From DRPG01 sp964655065 (GTDB lineage: Bacteria; Myxococcota_A; UBA796; GCA-2862545): a stretch of DNA of 64,000 nucleotides. This document shows positions 17,129 through 25,493 of this stretch, piece after piece. Under the pieces are notes generated by a model. That model saw nothing but the letters and a program-made list of their open reading frames with translations, did not search any database and was not told the DNA's origin. The DNA is taken from the NCBI GenBank assembly GCA_964655065.1, contig CAZZLC010000012.1:86703-150702 (forward strand), given 5' to 3'. Positions within the stretch are counted from its first letter, which is position 1; each line of letters opens with the position of its first letter. Position numbers and translations under genes: made by a program.

Positions 17129-19873
17129 CTATTGCACAGGCTCGGTCTCGAGGCCCTCGAGGGTGCGCCCGAGCTCGTCGAGCAGGGACCTCGCGGCGTC
17201 GAACTGTTCGCGAGCTCGCTCGAGCAGCGCGGCGCGATCTTCGGCGGCAGGCGGCTCGGTCCTCGGGTCCATCGTCTCGTCGGTCTCGACGCCTCCCGTG
17301 GAGGCTTCCCGAGGAGCGGCGACGTCCTCCTCGGAAGAACCCCCGAAGAGCTTCTCGAGGCTCTCGTCGAGCGTGGGAGCCATCGCGATGTCGTCCTTGT
17401 ACGCGACGATGACGCGCTTGAGCTCGGGAATGCTGTCGTCCTTGGCCTGCAGGTAGAGAGGCTGGACGTAGATCAGCGACTCTTCGATGGGAATGACGAG
17501 CAGGGTGCCCAGGTTGACCGAGGAACCCTGCTGGTTCCACAGGCTGATGTTCTGCGAGATCTCGGGGTTCTGCTGAATCCGGGGCGCGACGATCTTCGGC
17601 CCGCTCACCAGCGTGTCCTTGGGGAACTGGTAGACGCGGATCTTGCCGAGGTTGTCGCCATCGGAGCGTGCGACCATCCACGCGGCGAGGTTCGGGCGAC
17701 CTCGCGGTGAGAACGGCAGCATCACGATGAACTCCTCCTCGGTCTCGCCGGGGAGCCGCATGATGGTGAAGTACGGCTCCATCTCGCGGTTCCCCACCAC
17801 CGGGATCTCCCAGGCATCTTCCTGGTTGTAGAAGATCTGGTGGTCGACCATGTGGTAGGTCGCGAACAGTCGCGCCTGCTCCTGGAAGAGGTCGCTCGGG
17901 TACCGGAGGTGGGCCCGCAGGCTTTCGGGCATGGTGTCGAGCGGCTCGAACAGGTCGGGGAAGATCCCCGACCACGCCGTGAGCACGGGATCGGTCTCGT
18001 CGAAGGCGTAGAAGTTCACCGTGCCGTCGTAGGCGTCGACGGTGACCTTGACCGAGTTCCGGATGTAGTTGCCGACACCGGGTACCACCGTCGCGTAGGG
18101 GAAGCGGTGGGTCGTGGTGTAGGCATCGAGCACCCACACGAGCCGGCCCTGGTCGATGACCATGTAGGGGTCGGAGTCGTAGCGGAGGAAGGGGGCCACG
18201 CGCGCCGCGCGAGCGATGACGTGGCGGTACAACAGCACCCGGCTCTCGGCCGTCACGTCGCTCGAGAACAGCAGGTCGGTGGACCCGAGCCGCAGGGCGA
18301 ACAGCAGCCGCGACAGACCGCTCAGCGGCACCCCCGCCGTGCCATCGTAGGTGGTGTACTCGTTGCGGTTGCCCACCGGGTAGTCGAACTCGGGGTTGGC
18401 CGATTTCACGACGACCGTCTGGCTCAGGGCATCGGGGGACTCACCGAAGTAGATGCCCGGCCGGTCGATGGCGAGCGTGTCCTCGTGCTGCACCTTGGGG
18501 GGGAGGTCCTGGATGAACAGCTCGGGCAGCCCCTGCTCGTTCACCTTGTTCACCGGACCGAGGGCCAGCCCGTACCCGTGGGTGTAGGTCATGGTCTCGT
18601 TGACCCAGGTGCGCGCCTTGGGCGGCAGCTCGCGAACGGTGAGCTCCCTGGGCGAGAGCATGATCTGTCGAAGCTCGCCGTCGATCACGTAGCGGTCGTT
18701 GTCTACGCTGAAGAACCCATAGTAGGTCCGGATCTCCTGCACCTGGCTGAACGTGTCGAGCAGCGGCTCGTGGTCCCACAGCCGGATGTTCGAGATGGTT
18801 CCCCCGTTGGCATCGATGTCGCTCCGGTCGAGCTCCTCGGTGCCCGCGAGCGTGAGCTCCTCGATGTCGGCGAGGCCGAATGCGTACCGGGTGGCCTCGA
18901 TGTGGTCGACAATCTGCGGACCCTCCCGCGACAGCTCGTTCGGATCGACGCTGAATCGCTGGAGGAGCGACGGGTAGACACCCGTGAGCAGGGAGCCTCC
19001 TCCCACGAGGAGTCCGGCGAGCGTCAGGGTACCGATCGAGCCCCGGTCGGTGCCGATGAACGCGATGACCGCCGCGAGCACTGTGGCCACGGCCTGGATG
19101 GTGAGGAGGGGGAGCGTGCCGTTCAGCTCGCTGTATCCGGGCCCCGCGAACAGACCGTCCTGAGCGTACATCAGCTCGAAACGCTGGAGGAACGTTCCGA
19201 TCGCCCACATCACGAGCATCGCGGCCACCAGCGTGGCGAGGTGGCGGCGGACCTCTGCGGGCACGGTGAGGCCGCTCGCGACCATCTGGCCGTCCTGCTG
19301 CTCGAACTCCACCGATACGATGCCGCGAGTGACGTAGATGCCGAAGGTGACGACGACGGCAACGCCGAAGATCAGCGACAGTGCGGACTGAATGAGCAGA
19401 ATGAGCGGAAGGTCGAACACGTAGAATGCGGCGTCGAGGTCCCACACCGGATCGGTGATTCCGAAGGGCGTGCCGTTGACCAGCAACAGCAGCTCCTCCC
19501 ACCACCCCGCGATGGACAGGCCGGCCAGCGCGGCGATCGCGACGGAGATCACGTTCGCGATCGTCGCTGGAGACGTGCTCGACAGCAGGGCGGCCAGCGG
19601 ATTGTCGTCCTCGGGGCGCACCGCGCGGGGCCGGGGCGGGGGCCCGGACTGACGGGCCGCGAAGCCGGCCGAGCCACCGACGATCAGCAGCGTGACGAGT
19701 CCGCCGACGACCCCGAGGGCCACCTGGGTCACCAGCTGGGTTCGGAAGACCTCGAAGTGACCGAGCGCCGCGAACCACTGGCCGTCGGTGACCAGGGTCG
19801 CGACGGCCTGGCCGCCTCCGAGAAGGAGGATCGCCGCCGCAATGGCGACCCAGAGAGTAAAGCGAGACCGCAT
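17129..19873 (-). CDS. UPF0182 (COG1615) family integral membrane protein
   Basis: A 914-residue membrane protein of unknown biochemical function. About seven hydrophobic segments lie in the first 340 residues (for example LWVAIAAAILLLGG, LVTQVALGVVGGLVTLLIVGG). The family hallmark FGITDPVWDLDAAFYVFDLPLILLIQ sits between them. A large soluble domain of about 500 residues follows, with TYGYGLALGPVNKV-like (THGYGLALGPVN) and YNQEDAWEIPVV segments typical of the family, then an acidic Pro/Glu-rich tail. UPF0182 is best known from Actinobacteria and Cyanobacteria, so its presence here is of note. The ATG at 19873 gives a clean signal-anchor. It is upstream of sppA in the same orientation. Confidence 0.88.
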   Translation of the reverse strand: MRSRFTLWVAIAAAILLLGGGQAVATLVTDGQWFAALGHFEVFRTQLVTQVALGVVGGLVTLLIVGGSAGFAARQSGPPPRPRAVRPEDDNPLAALLSSTSPATIANVISVAIAALAGLSIAGWWEELLLLVNGTPFGITDPVWDLDAAFYVFDLPLILLIQSALSLIFGVAVVVTFGIYVTRGIVSVEFEQQDGQMVASGLTVPAEVRRHLATLVAAMLVMWAIGTFLQRFELMYAQDGLFAGPGYSELNGTLPLLTIQAVATVLAAVIAFIGTDRGSIGTLTLAGLLVGGGSLLTGVYPSLLQRFSVDPNELSREGPQIVDHIEATRYAFGLADIEELTLAGTEELDRSDIDANGGTISNIRLWDHEPLLDTFSQVQEIRTYYGFFSVDNDRYVIDGELRQIMLSPRELTVRELPPKARTWVNETMTYTHGYGLALGPVNKVNEQGLPELFIQDLPPKVQHEDTLAIDRPGIYFGESPDALSQTVVVKSANPEFDYPVGNRNEYTTYDGTAGVPLSGLSRLLFALRLGSTDLLFSSDVTAESRVLLYRHVIARAARVAPFLRYDSDPYMVIDQGRLVWVLDAYTTTHRFPYATVVPGVGNYIRNSVKVTVDAYDGTVNFYAFDETDPVLTAWSGIFPDLFEPLDTMPESLRAHLRYPSDLFQEQARLFATYHMVDHQIFYNQEDAWEIPVVGNREMEPYFTIMRLPGETEEEFIVMLPFSPRGRPNLAAWMVARSDGDNLGKIRVYQFPKDTLVSGPKIVAPRIQQNPEISQNISLWNQQGSSVNLGTLLVIPIEESLIYVQPLYLQAKDDSIPELKRVIVAYKDDIAMAPTLDESLEKLFGGSSEEDVAAPREASTGGVETDETMDPRTEPPAAEDRAALLERAREQFDAARSLLDELGRTLEGLETEPVQ

Positions 19874-20009
19874 GACCCGCGCTTAACGTTCCTGGTCCCG
19901 AGTCGAACCTCCGTCGAGCCGTCGGGAGTTTGCAAGGGTTGAGCAGGACGAGGCGACACCGACTGACCCTCGGGGGTAGACCCCTGCGGTGAACCGGAAT
20001 GGAGGGTCG

Positions 20010-20420
20010 ATGTCTGGACGAGGCTTTGGGGTGGCGTACGTCGTCCTGGGGGCGCTCGTGGCCTGCGACGCGGGAGAGCCGCCCGAGTGCGAGGTCGAGG
20101 AGACGCCCACCTGCAGCTCGACGTTGGTGGTCGAGAGGACCGCGACCAACGACACGAACTTCGCGTTCGTGCTGCGAAACGAGGACGAAGGGCTGGACCT
20201 GGACATCCGCTGCCCCACGCCGGAGGACGAGGAGCCCGGTCAGGGCACGATCTCCTGGTTCTGTGGGGCGGGGGAGATCCGACTCGTGCGTACCGACGAC
20301 TGGCCCGATACGCTCGAGGTCGGCTTCGGAGGGTCGTTCCCCACCACCGTCACGCCCGAGTGGCAGTCGGGGCTCGACCTGTGCGGCAACCTCTGTCGCA
20401 ACGGGATGATCACGCTGTGA
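20010..20420 (+). CDS. Hypothetical Cys-containing lipoprotein
   Basis: A 136-residue protein starting at ATG 20010, with GGAGGG three to eight bases upstream (an in-frame GTG at 19989 lacks one). The signal VAYVVLGALVAC ends in a lipobox Cys. The mature part has six Cys in apparent pairs (CEVEETPTC, RC...FC, CGNLC), suggesting disulfide-stabilised beta structure such as an Ig-like fold (FAFVLRNEDEGLDLDIRC). No family is recognised. It overlaps the next gene by GTGA and is the first of three overlapping genes. Confidence 0.65.
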   Translation: MSGRGFGVAYVVLGALVACDAGEPPECEVEETPTCSSTLVVERTATNDTNFAFVLRNEDEGLDLDIRCPTPEDEEPGQGTISWFCGAGEIRLVRTDDWPDTLEVGFGGSFPTTVTPEWQSGLDLCGNLCRNGMITL

Positions 20421-21043
20421 GCGAAGAACGCCCCCACCTCTGGATCTCCAGTTCCGATCCCCGTCGGTACTTCCTCGTTCCGCGGGGAACCGTGCTCCCC
20501 GAGGGCGACCTCGAGGTGCGCGACCTCACCTTCAACGCGCGCAAGGTCGTGCTGGCCTCGATCGAACCCTACGAGGTCGAGCTCGCCGCCGCACAGGCCC
20601 ACGTCGACGATGGCTGGAGCCGGGTGATCGGCCAGGCGCGCGATGCGGTTCGCGAGTGGCTCGGTCAGCCACCTTCAGACGAGCCGCCCGACATCTCCCT
20701 TCCCTTCGTCGACCTCACGCCGGGTGAGGTCGCCTTGGACGCAGAGAAGCGCAAGGCCACGCGAGAGAACCTCCTCGGCGCGTTGTCGGCCCTCGTGGGT
20801 TCGACAGTCGACGACGAGGCCCGGGCGCGAATCGAGGAGCGATTCAACTCGCTCCGGGAGAACCTGGCCCACGATGCCGAGCGAGCGGCCGACGACGTGG
20901 CTCGCGCACTCGAGAGCGGATGGGACGCACTGAAGCGGGCGGCCGGCGTGGCGGAACCGCCCGCCGAGCCGACCGACTCCGAGCCGGTCGAACGACCCAC
21001 CGGGCCCGACCCGAAAGACGAGCCGCCGCGAGGGGAGTCGTGA
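20417..21043 (+). CDS. Hypothetical acidic helical protein
   Basis: A 208-residue protein beginning at a GTG that overlaps the upstream stop (GTGA). There is no signal peptide. The first 60 residues look beta-rich (HLWISSSDPRRYFLVPRGTVL); the rest is highly charged and helical with heptad-like spacing (RARIEERFNSLRENLAHDAERAADDVARALESGWDALK), so a coiled coil is likely. A Pro/Glu-rich tail ends the protein. No known domain is recognised. Both overlaps with its neighbours suggest it is made with the lipoprotein before it and the single-pass protein after it. Confidence 0.62.
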   Translation: MSEERPHLWISSSDPRRYFLVPRGTVLPEGDLEVRDLTFNARKVVLASIEPYEVELAAAQAHVDDGWSRVIGQARDAVREWLGQPPSDEPPDISLPFVDLTPGEVALDAEKRKATRENLLGALSALVGSTVDDEARARIEERFNSLRENLAHDAERAADDVARALESGWDALKRAAGVAEPPAEPTDSEPVERPTGPDPKDEPPRGES

Positions 21044-21636
21044 GCGGGGACACGACCTCCGGCGAACAGGAGCCGTCCCGCGGGGGACGGTGGATCGGAG
21101 GGGCGGTCGTGGTCGTGCTCGCGGTGGCGGGGGGGGCCATCTCGACCCTGCTGTTCCAGGGAGGCATCGACCCCGTGGCGGAGACCCCCGATCCCGTCCC
21201 GCCCCGTCCCACCGTGACGCCAGCTCCGGCCCGGCCCGAAGCTGCCCCTCGCGCGAGCCAGCGGATCTCGCTCGAGCCTCCGCCCGAGCGGGAACGGCCG
21301 GTGCGTCCAGAGGTCGTGGAGCCCACTCCCCTGACCCCCGACATGCGACGGGAGATGAACTACTTCGTCGACGACATCCTGAAGGCGTCGCGCGACGACT
21401 GCATCCTGCCGTGGCTCGACCAGATGGAGCCCGGCACGGAGGCCGAGTTCGTGATCGACGCCGTGTTGTACGACGGCCAGATGTACGACGTCGGCATTCG
21501 GTCGCTCGACCACGAGCTGCCTGGCTCCGTGCGCAGCTGCATCGGCGACAAGGCCTGGTCGAGAGATGCTCCCGAGCTCGACCTCTCCGGCGAGATTCGG
21601 CTACAGCGCTCGGCTTCCTACACCGCGCGGCCCTGA
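21040..21636 (+). CDS. Single-pass membrane protein with AgmX/PglI-like C-terminal domain
   Basis: A 198-residue protein starting at a GTG overlapping the previous stop. A short cytoplasmic N-terminus precedes one membrane segment (WIGGAVVVVLAVAGGAISTLLF, residues about 17-38). A Pro/Glu/Arg-rich linker of about 70 residues follows, then a compact domain with two Cys (DDCILPWLDQMEPGTEAEFVIDAVLYDGQMYDV and VRSCIGDKAW). This layout (one membrane helix, Pro-rich spacer, small TonB-like two-Cys domain) resembles the AgmX/PglI C-terminal domain proteins common in myxobacteria, an assignment I make by pattern only. The last 19 bases overlap the convergent lipase gene. Confidence 0.6.
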   Translation: MSGDTTSGEQEPSRGGRWIGGAVVVVLAVAGGAISTLLFQGGIDPVAETPDPVPPRPTVTPAPARPEAAPRASQRISLEPPPERERPVRPEVVEPTPLTPDMRREMNYFVDDILKASRDDCILPWLDQMEPGTEAEFVIDAVLYDGQMYDVGIRSLDHELPGSVRSCIGDKAWSRDAPELDLSGEIRLQRSASYTARP

Positions 21637-22454
21637 GCGGGGTCCAGTCGCCCGCCGGCCAGATAGCGGCGGACGGCGTCGATCACCCGACGGTCCATCA
21701 TCACGAAGGTGTGGATGGCGGGCACCACGAGTGAGGCGTCGGCGCCCTCGAGCGCGGTCTCGGCCACTCGGACCGTCATGTCGTCGTCGCCGTCGAGCAG
21801 GGGGTTGTGGCCACGGCCATCGCCCCGTCCCCCGGCCACGGTCGCGCAAGGCACCGGTGGCGGGGTCGGCGTGGCACCGGCGGGCGTGAGCTCGTCGAGG
21901 GAGGGTCCCGCGAAGGCCCGGAACCCGGGTATGCGGCCCAGGATTTCGGCGATGGCCGCGCCCTGGTGAGGCGAGCCGATGGTCACCAGGCGGTGTGGGG
22001 TCAGCGTGTCTCGCCAGCGTGCGCCTTCCCGCTCGAGGACACGCCGGGCCACGATGCCGCCGAGACTGTGACCGACGAACGAGACCTTGCGAGGACCCAC
22101 GATTCGATCGAGCACGGCCTCGACCTGGTCCGCGTGGCCGTCGATGTCGCGTCGGGTCGACGGGTAGTGGAGGGTCGAGGCGGAGAGGCCATCGGCCGCG
22201 AGCGCTCTCGCCATGGGCTCCATGGCTCCCCGAGACCGGAACAGGCCGTGTAGCAACACGACGGCGTGCTCGGCGCAGTCCGGGTGTTCGGACTGCAGAT
22301 CTCGGAACCGCTCCTCGCAGATGTCGAGGGAGCCCGTGGCGAGCCGACCTCCCGAGGGGTCGAGGACGCGCGCCTCGTCGCGCCCGGCGTTCTCCTGCAG
22401 CCGGTGACCCAGGTGGACGCCGAGGTCGGCCCAGCGCGACCACCCAGTCGGCAC
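21618..22454 (-). CDS. Alpha/beta-hydrolase, lipase/esterase-like
   Basis: A 278-residue serine hydrolase. AVVLLHGLFRSRGAMEPMA supplies the HG oxyanion motif, and VSFVGHSLGGIVARRVLE carries the GxSxG nucleophile elbow followed by the small-residue helix typical of lipases. A late IHTFVMMD gives the catalytic His; the acid is probably one of the Asp residues in LLDGDDDMTV. It resembles the EstA/PGAP1-like triacylglycerol lipase group. The start is uncertain: GTG 22454, eight bases after the stop of the upstream lipoprotein gene, is chosen because the longer frame overlaps that gene with Arg-rich non-protein-like sequence. No signal peptide is evident with this start. Confidence 0.75.
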   Translation of the reverse strand: MPTGWSRWADLGVHLGHRLQENAGRDEARVLDPSGGRLATGSLDICEERFRDLQSEHPDCAEHAVVLLHGLFRSRGAMEPMARALAADGLSASTLHYPSTRRDIDGHADQVEAVLDRIVGPRKVSFVGHSLGGIVARRVLEREGARWRDTLTPHRLVTIGSPHQGAAIAEILGRIPGFRAFAGPSLDELTPAGATPTPPPVPCATVAGGRGDGRGHNPLLDGDDDMTVRVAETALEGADASLVVPAIHTFVMMDRRVIDAVRRYLAGGRLDPAQGRAV

Positions 22455-22462
22455 CGGCGCGG

Positions 22463-22792
22463 CTACTTCGAGGGTGTGGTGGCGCCCACCGCCGACGCGA
22501 GGCACTCTTCGCTCACCCCTTCGAGACCCGCGAAGCAAGCGACGAACCCTGCGAAACCGGTGGTCTTGGTGGCACCGGTGTCGCCGTCGCACACGAACGC
22601 ACACTCGAAGAAGTCGCCGATGGCGCGCTCGTCTTCGACGGAACACGGCTCGATCGAGGCCTCACAGTCATCGATGACGGCCTGATCGACCACCTCGTTC
22701 GTGCACTCTTCCGTGATGTCGGCCAGCCGCTGGCACGCTCCTTCTTCGCCGAGATCGCAGCCCAAGAAGAGGGTCATGACCAAACCGAGCAT
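22463..22792 (-). CDS. Small Cys-rich lipoprotein
   Basis: A 109-residue lipoprotein starting at ATG 22792 with GGAGG five bases upstream. The signal is LGLVMTLFLGC. The mature protein is acidic and has about nine Cys in a spaced pattern (CQRLADITEEC, DDCEASIEPC, FFECAFVC, ACFAGL, EEC). It is similar in size, charge and Cys spacing to the lipoprotein at 7484-7783. It is followed eight bases later by the lipase gene, so they are likely cotranscribed. Function unknown. Confidence 0.72.
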   Translation of the reverse strand: MLGLVMTLFLGCDLGEEGACQRLADITEECTNEVVDQAVIDDCEASIEPCSVEDERAIGDFFECAFVCDGDTGATKTTGFAGFVACFAGLEGVSEECLASAVGATTPSK

Positions 22793-22857
22793 CGTCACCT
22801 CCGGTCAGACAACCCTCGCTCGTCCCCGCGAGCGGCGCAACTGAGGGGGGTGAACAC

Positions 22858-23925
22858 CTACTGCCCAGGTCGTCCCTTGGCTTCCTCGAGGGGCGTCTCC
22901 GAAGCGGACGATTCCTGGTCGTCGATCGGCGCGCGGTCGAGGAGGCTGGGGTCTGCGCGAATCCAGATCTCGACGCGTCGATTCTGGTTCGCCGCGTCAG
23001 CGGTGTCGTGGGGAACGAGCGGACGCCGGCCCGCATAGCTGGTCGCCGAGATGCGGAGCTGCGGGGCGACCGAGAGGAGCTGCCGGACCACCGCGATGGC
23101 ACGTCCGAACCCGCGCTCCCAGTTGGACGCGAACTGGGCCGAGTGGACTGGCGCGTCGTCGGTGTGGCCCTCGACCGAGACGATGCGCCCCGGCAGATCG
23201 CGCAGCACCTCGCCTACGGAGCCCACGAGCTGCCTTCCTCGTGGTGACAGGGTTGCCCAGCCCTCCTGGACCAGACGGCGGGTCTCGATCCTCACGACCG
23301 TTCCGTCATCCGCGCGCTCGACGTCGAGGAAGTCGCTCTGAACCAGCTCCACGAGGCGACTGCGCAGCACCTCGTGGGTCTGATCGTCGAGCTGGGCAGC
23401 GCGCTCGCGGTCGAGCTGGGCGAGTACCCGACCCTGCAGCCTCTGGAGCGCACGCTCGCCAGCACTCGCTGCGATCTCGTCCGCCTCGCTGAGCTCCGGC
23501 TCGCCCTCGTCGGGAGCCTTCGTCTCGGGTTCGGGGGCCGCTCCTCGCCGTCGCCGACGTGCGGCCCGCATCCGCTCGAGCTCCTCGAACCGCTCGATCC
23601 GCGCCTGCAGAACGTCCAACTCGGCGCGAGCCTCGCGGAGCTCTTCGGCGAGCGCCACCTGCTCGGCGACCACGCTCTCGAGCTCACCGTCCTTCAGCTC
23701 GGACATCGTGCGCAGCTGATCCACTCGGACCCCGGCCTCGTCGATGCGCAGCTGACGTTCCGCGACCTGCTCCTCGAGGCCCCGGATCTCACGCTCGCAC
23801 TCGGCCGCCCGGGTCGAGAACGCGTTTCGGGTGGCTTCCAGCTGGACCCGGACGAGCTCGTGCTGGCCCTTGAGGACGCAGCCCGGGCCGAGCCCCGCGA
23901 GGACGACGAGGAGCGCCCGGATCAC
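22858..23925 (-). CDS. OmpA/MotB-like lipoprotein with coiled coil
   Basis: A 355-residue protein that probably links the outer membrane to peptidoglycan. The GTG at 23925 overlaps the upstream stop (GTGA). The signal IRALLVVLAGLGPGC has a lipobox Cys. Residues about 25-125 are a long charged coiled coil (EREIRGLEEQVAERQLRIDEAGVRVDQLR). After a linker, the C-terminal 130 residues form an OmpA-like domain (IVSVEGHTDDAPVHSAQFASNWERGFGRAIAVV...SYAGRRPLVPHDTADAANQNRRVEIWI) with the GHTDD and NRRVEI peptidoglycan-binding motifs. It is the last gene of the minus-strand envelope cluster and directly follows an outer-membrane barrel gene. Confidence 0.85.
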   Translation of the reverse strand: MIRALLVVLAGLGPGCVLKGQHELVRVQLEATRNAFSTRAAECEREIRGLEEQVAERQLRIDEAGVRVDQLRTMSELKDGELESVVAEQVALAEELREARAELDVLQARIERFEELERMRAARRRRRGAAPEPETKAPDEGEPELSEADEIAASAGERALQRLQGRVLAQLDRERAAQLDDQTHEVLRSRLVELVQSDFLDVERADDGTVVRIETRRLVQEGWATLSPRGRQLVGSVGEVLRDLPGRIVSVEGHTDDAPVHSAQFASNWERGFGRAIAVVRQLLSVAPQLRISATSYAGRRPLVPHDTADAANQNRRVEIWIRADPSLLDRAPIDDQESSASETPLEEAKGRPGQ

Positions 23926-25493
23926 AACACCGCCCACGCTGCGCGGAGCAGCACGCTCTGTTCGAGCTGGTTCGCGTCGACCACCACCGGCACCCGTTCG
24001 AGATTCAGGAGATAATTGATCGAGAGGTTGCGGCTCAACCTCAGGGTCACCGTGTTGCGCCACTCGATGGTGGGCTGGTTCAGGGTCTCGAAGTCGGTGA
24101 AGAGCTCGAGGTCGGTGGCGTAGGTGAGAAAGCCCGAGAGCCGCGCGGTCGCCACGATGGTCGACTCGAGACCCTGCTGGTCGAAGGACGCCACCTCCAG
24201 GTGTTCCACCTCGGGGGTGGAGGGGTCATCGGCGACCACCCAGGCCCCGCCGAACCGGTTCTGCCGAAGCCCGACCCCGAGCCGCCAGTTGAGCGACAAC
24301 CAGCGCTTGTTGAGCACGCGCATGTTGAGCCCCACGCCCTCGCGAACGATCAGCGGCTGCCAGGCGTCGGCCACGAAGTAGGTCTCGTTGGCCGGGACGA
24401 ACTGATTGGCGACCGTGCCGTCCGCGAACTGTCGCGAGACCGTGGTGTCCTCGCTGACCAACACCAGGGTTCGGAAGGCCTGGGTCTCGGCCGCCGCGCG
24501 CACGTAGGGTCCGACTCGAGGTCGAAGGAAGTAGGTGTAGAGCAGATCGAGCCGCACCCGGTCCTGTGACTTGACCACGGGCAGCGGTGAGCCCTGCTGG
24601 GGGATGATCTGCGAGGCGCCCTCCTCGATCTGGAGCAACGCGCTCCCCGAGTGGCGCTCGTTGTTGTAGGCCAGCTGACCGTCGAGGAAGAGCGTGCCCG
24701 TCGCCGTGGTCTGGTTGTTCGTCCCCACCACGTTCCGCTGCTGCAGCCAGGAACCCACCGCCCCGAGCACCAGCGACCGGAACCACTTCGTGTTCGGCCC
24801 CTTCGGCGAGCCGAACTCGCCGGGCAGGATGACGCCGGAGCCCTGGAACTCGCCGCTGTCGCGGTCGAGCACGAGCCTGAACCTCACGAAGCCGCCGGGG
24901 GGCACGTAGACGGTCGCGAAGTCTCGGAGAGCCCGATAGTTGCTTCCGATGCGCACGATCCGGTAGACGCCGGGGGGCAGGAACCAGGTTCGCAGCTTCT
25001 CGCCCTGGAGGGTGTCCGCGCCGAACCCCGTGCCGTAGGGCTGCCGGTCCTCCGCGCGGATGATCTCGTAGCCCTGCCGGTGGGGAACCCGTCGGTTGTC
25101 GACCACCTCGATGCGGAGCGCCCCCCAGGTCACGTCCACGAGCGAGGTCTGTCCGTCCACGACGGTGACCGCTTGACTCACCCCCTGGTCTGGCGTGCTC
25201 GAGGTCGCGATCACGACGTAGTGGCCGGGATCGACCATCACGCGGCGTCCCGTGGGGAGCTCGCGGATCTCGCTGCTCTGTTCACCAATGAGCATGAGCG
25301 ACGGCTCGTTGAGCGGATCGGTCATCGATGGTGCGAAGATGGCTCCCTTGCCAAGGGGAATGGGCTGATCGTCGGCGGCGAGCTGCGCCTCGGGGGAGGG
25401 CTGGGTCCACTCGAACGGATTGGCCGCGTGCGCCGGCGAGGCGAGCCAACCCAAGAGGAACGCCAAGACGAGGATGGTCACTCGATGGCGCAT
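23922..25493 (-). CDS. Outer-membrane beta-barrel protein with N-terminal periplasmic domain
   Basis: A 523-residue exported protein. MRHRVTILVLAFLLGWLASPAHA is a classic cleavable signal. Residues about 30-230 form soluble beta-rich domains (MVDPGHYVVIATSSTP..., VTWGALRIEVVDNRRVPHRQGYEI, LPPGVYRIVRIGSNYRALRDFATVYV) with PEGA-like short beta modules. From about residue 245 alternating strands rich in aromatic girdles (SLNWRLGVGLRQNRFGGAW, ATARLSGFLTYATDLELFTDFE, WRNTVTLRLSRNLSINYLLNLER) suggest a barrel of 10-14 strands. The family is unknown. The start overlaps the START-like gene by 16 bases and the end overlaps the OmpA-like gene by GTGA. Confidence 0.72.
   Translation of the reverse strand: MRHRVTILVLAFLLGWLASPAHAANPFEWTQPSPEAQLAADDQPIPLGKGAIFAPSMTDPLNEPSLMLIGEQSSEIRELPTGRRVMVDPGHYVVIATSSTPDQGVSQAVTVVDGQTSLVDVTWGALRIEVVDNRRVPHRQGYEIIRAEDRQPYGTGFGADTLQGEKLRTWFLPPGVYRIVRIGSNYRALRDFATVYVPPGGFVRFRLVLDRDSGEFQGSGVILPGEFGSPKGPNTKWFRSLVLGAVGSWLQQRNVVGTNNQTTATGTLFLDGQLAYNNERHSGSALLQIEEGASQIIPQQGSPLPVVKSQDRVRLDLLYTYFLRPRVGPYVRAAAETQAFRTLVLVSEDTTVSRQFADGTVANQFVPANETYFVADAWQPLIVREGVGLNMRVLNKRWLSLNWRLGVGLRQNRFGGAWVVADDPSTPEVEHLEVASFDQQGLESTIVATARLSGFLTYATDLELFTDFETLNQPTIEWRNTVTLRLSRNLSINYLLNLERVPVVVDANQLEQSVLLRAAWAVL

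Noticed and set aside
21618..22646. A longer N-terminus for the lipase (start at 22646)
   Set aside because: The extra residues overlap the Cys-rich lipoprotein gene and are Arg/His-rich with no protein-like pattern.
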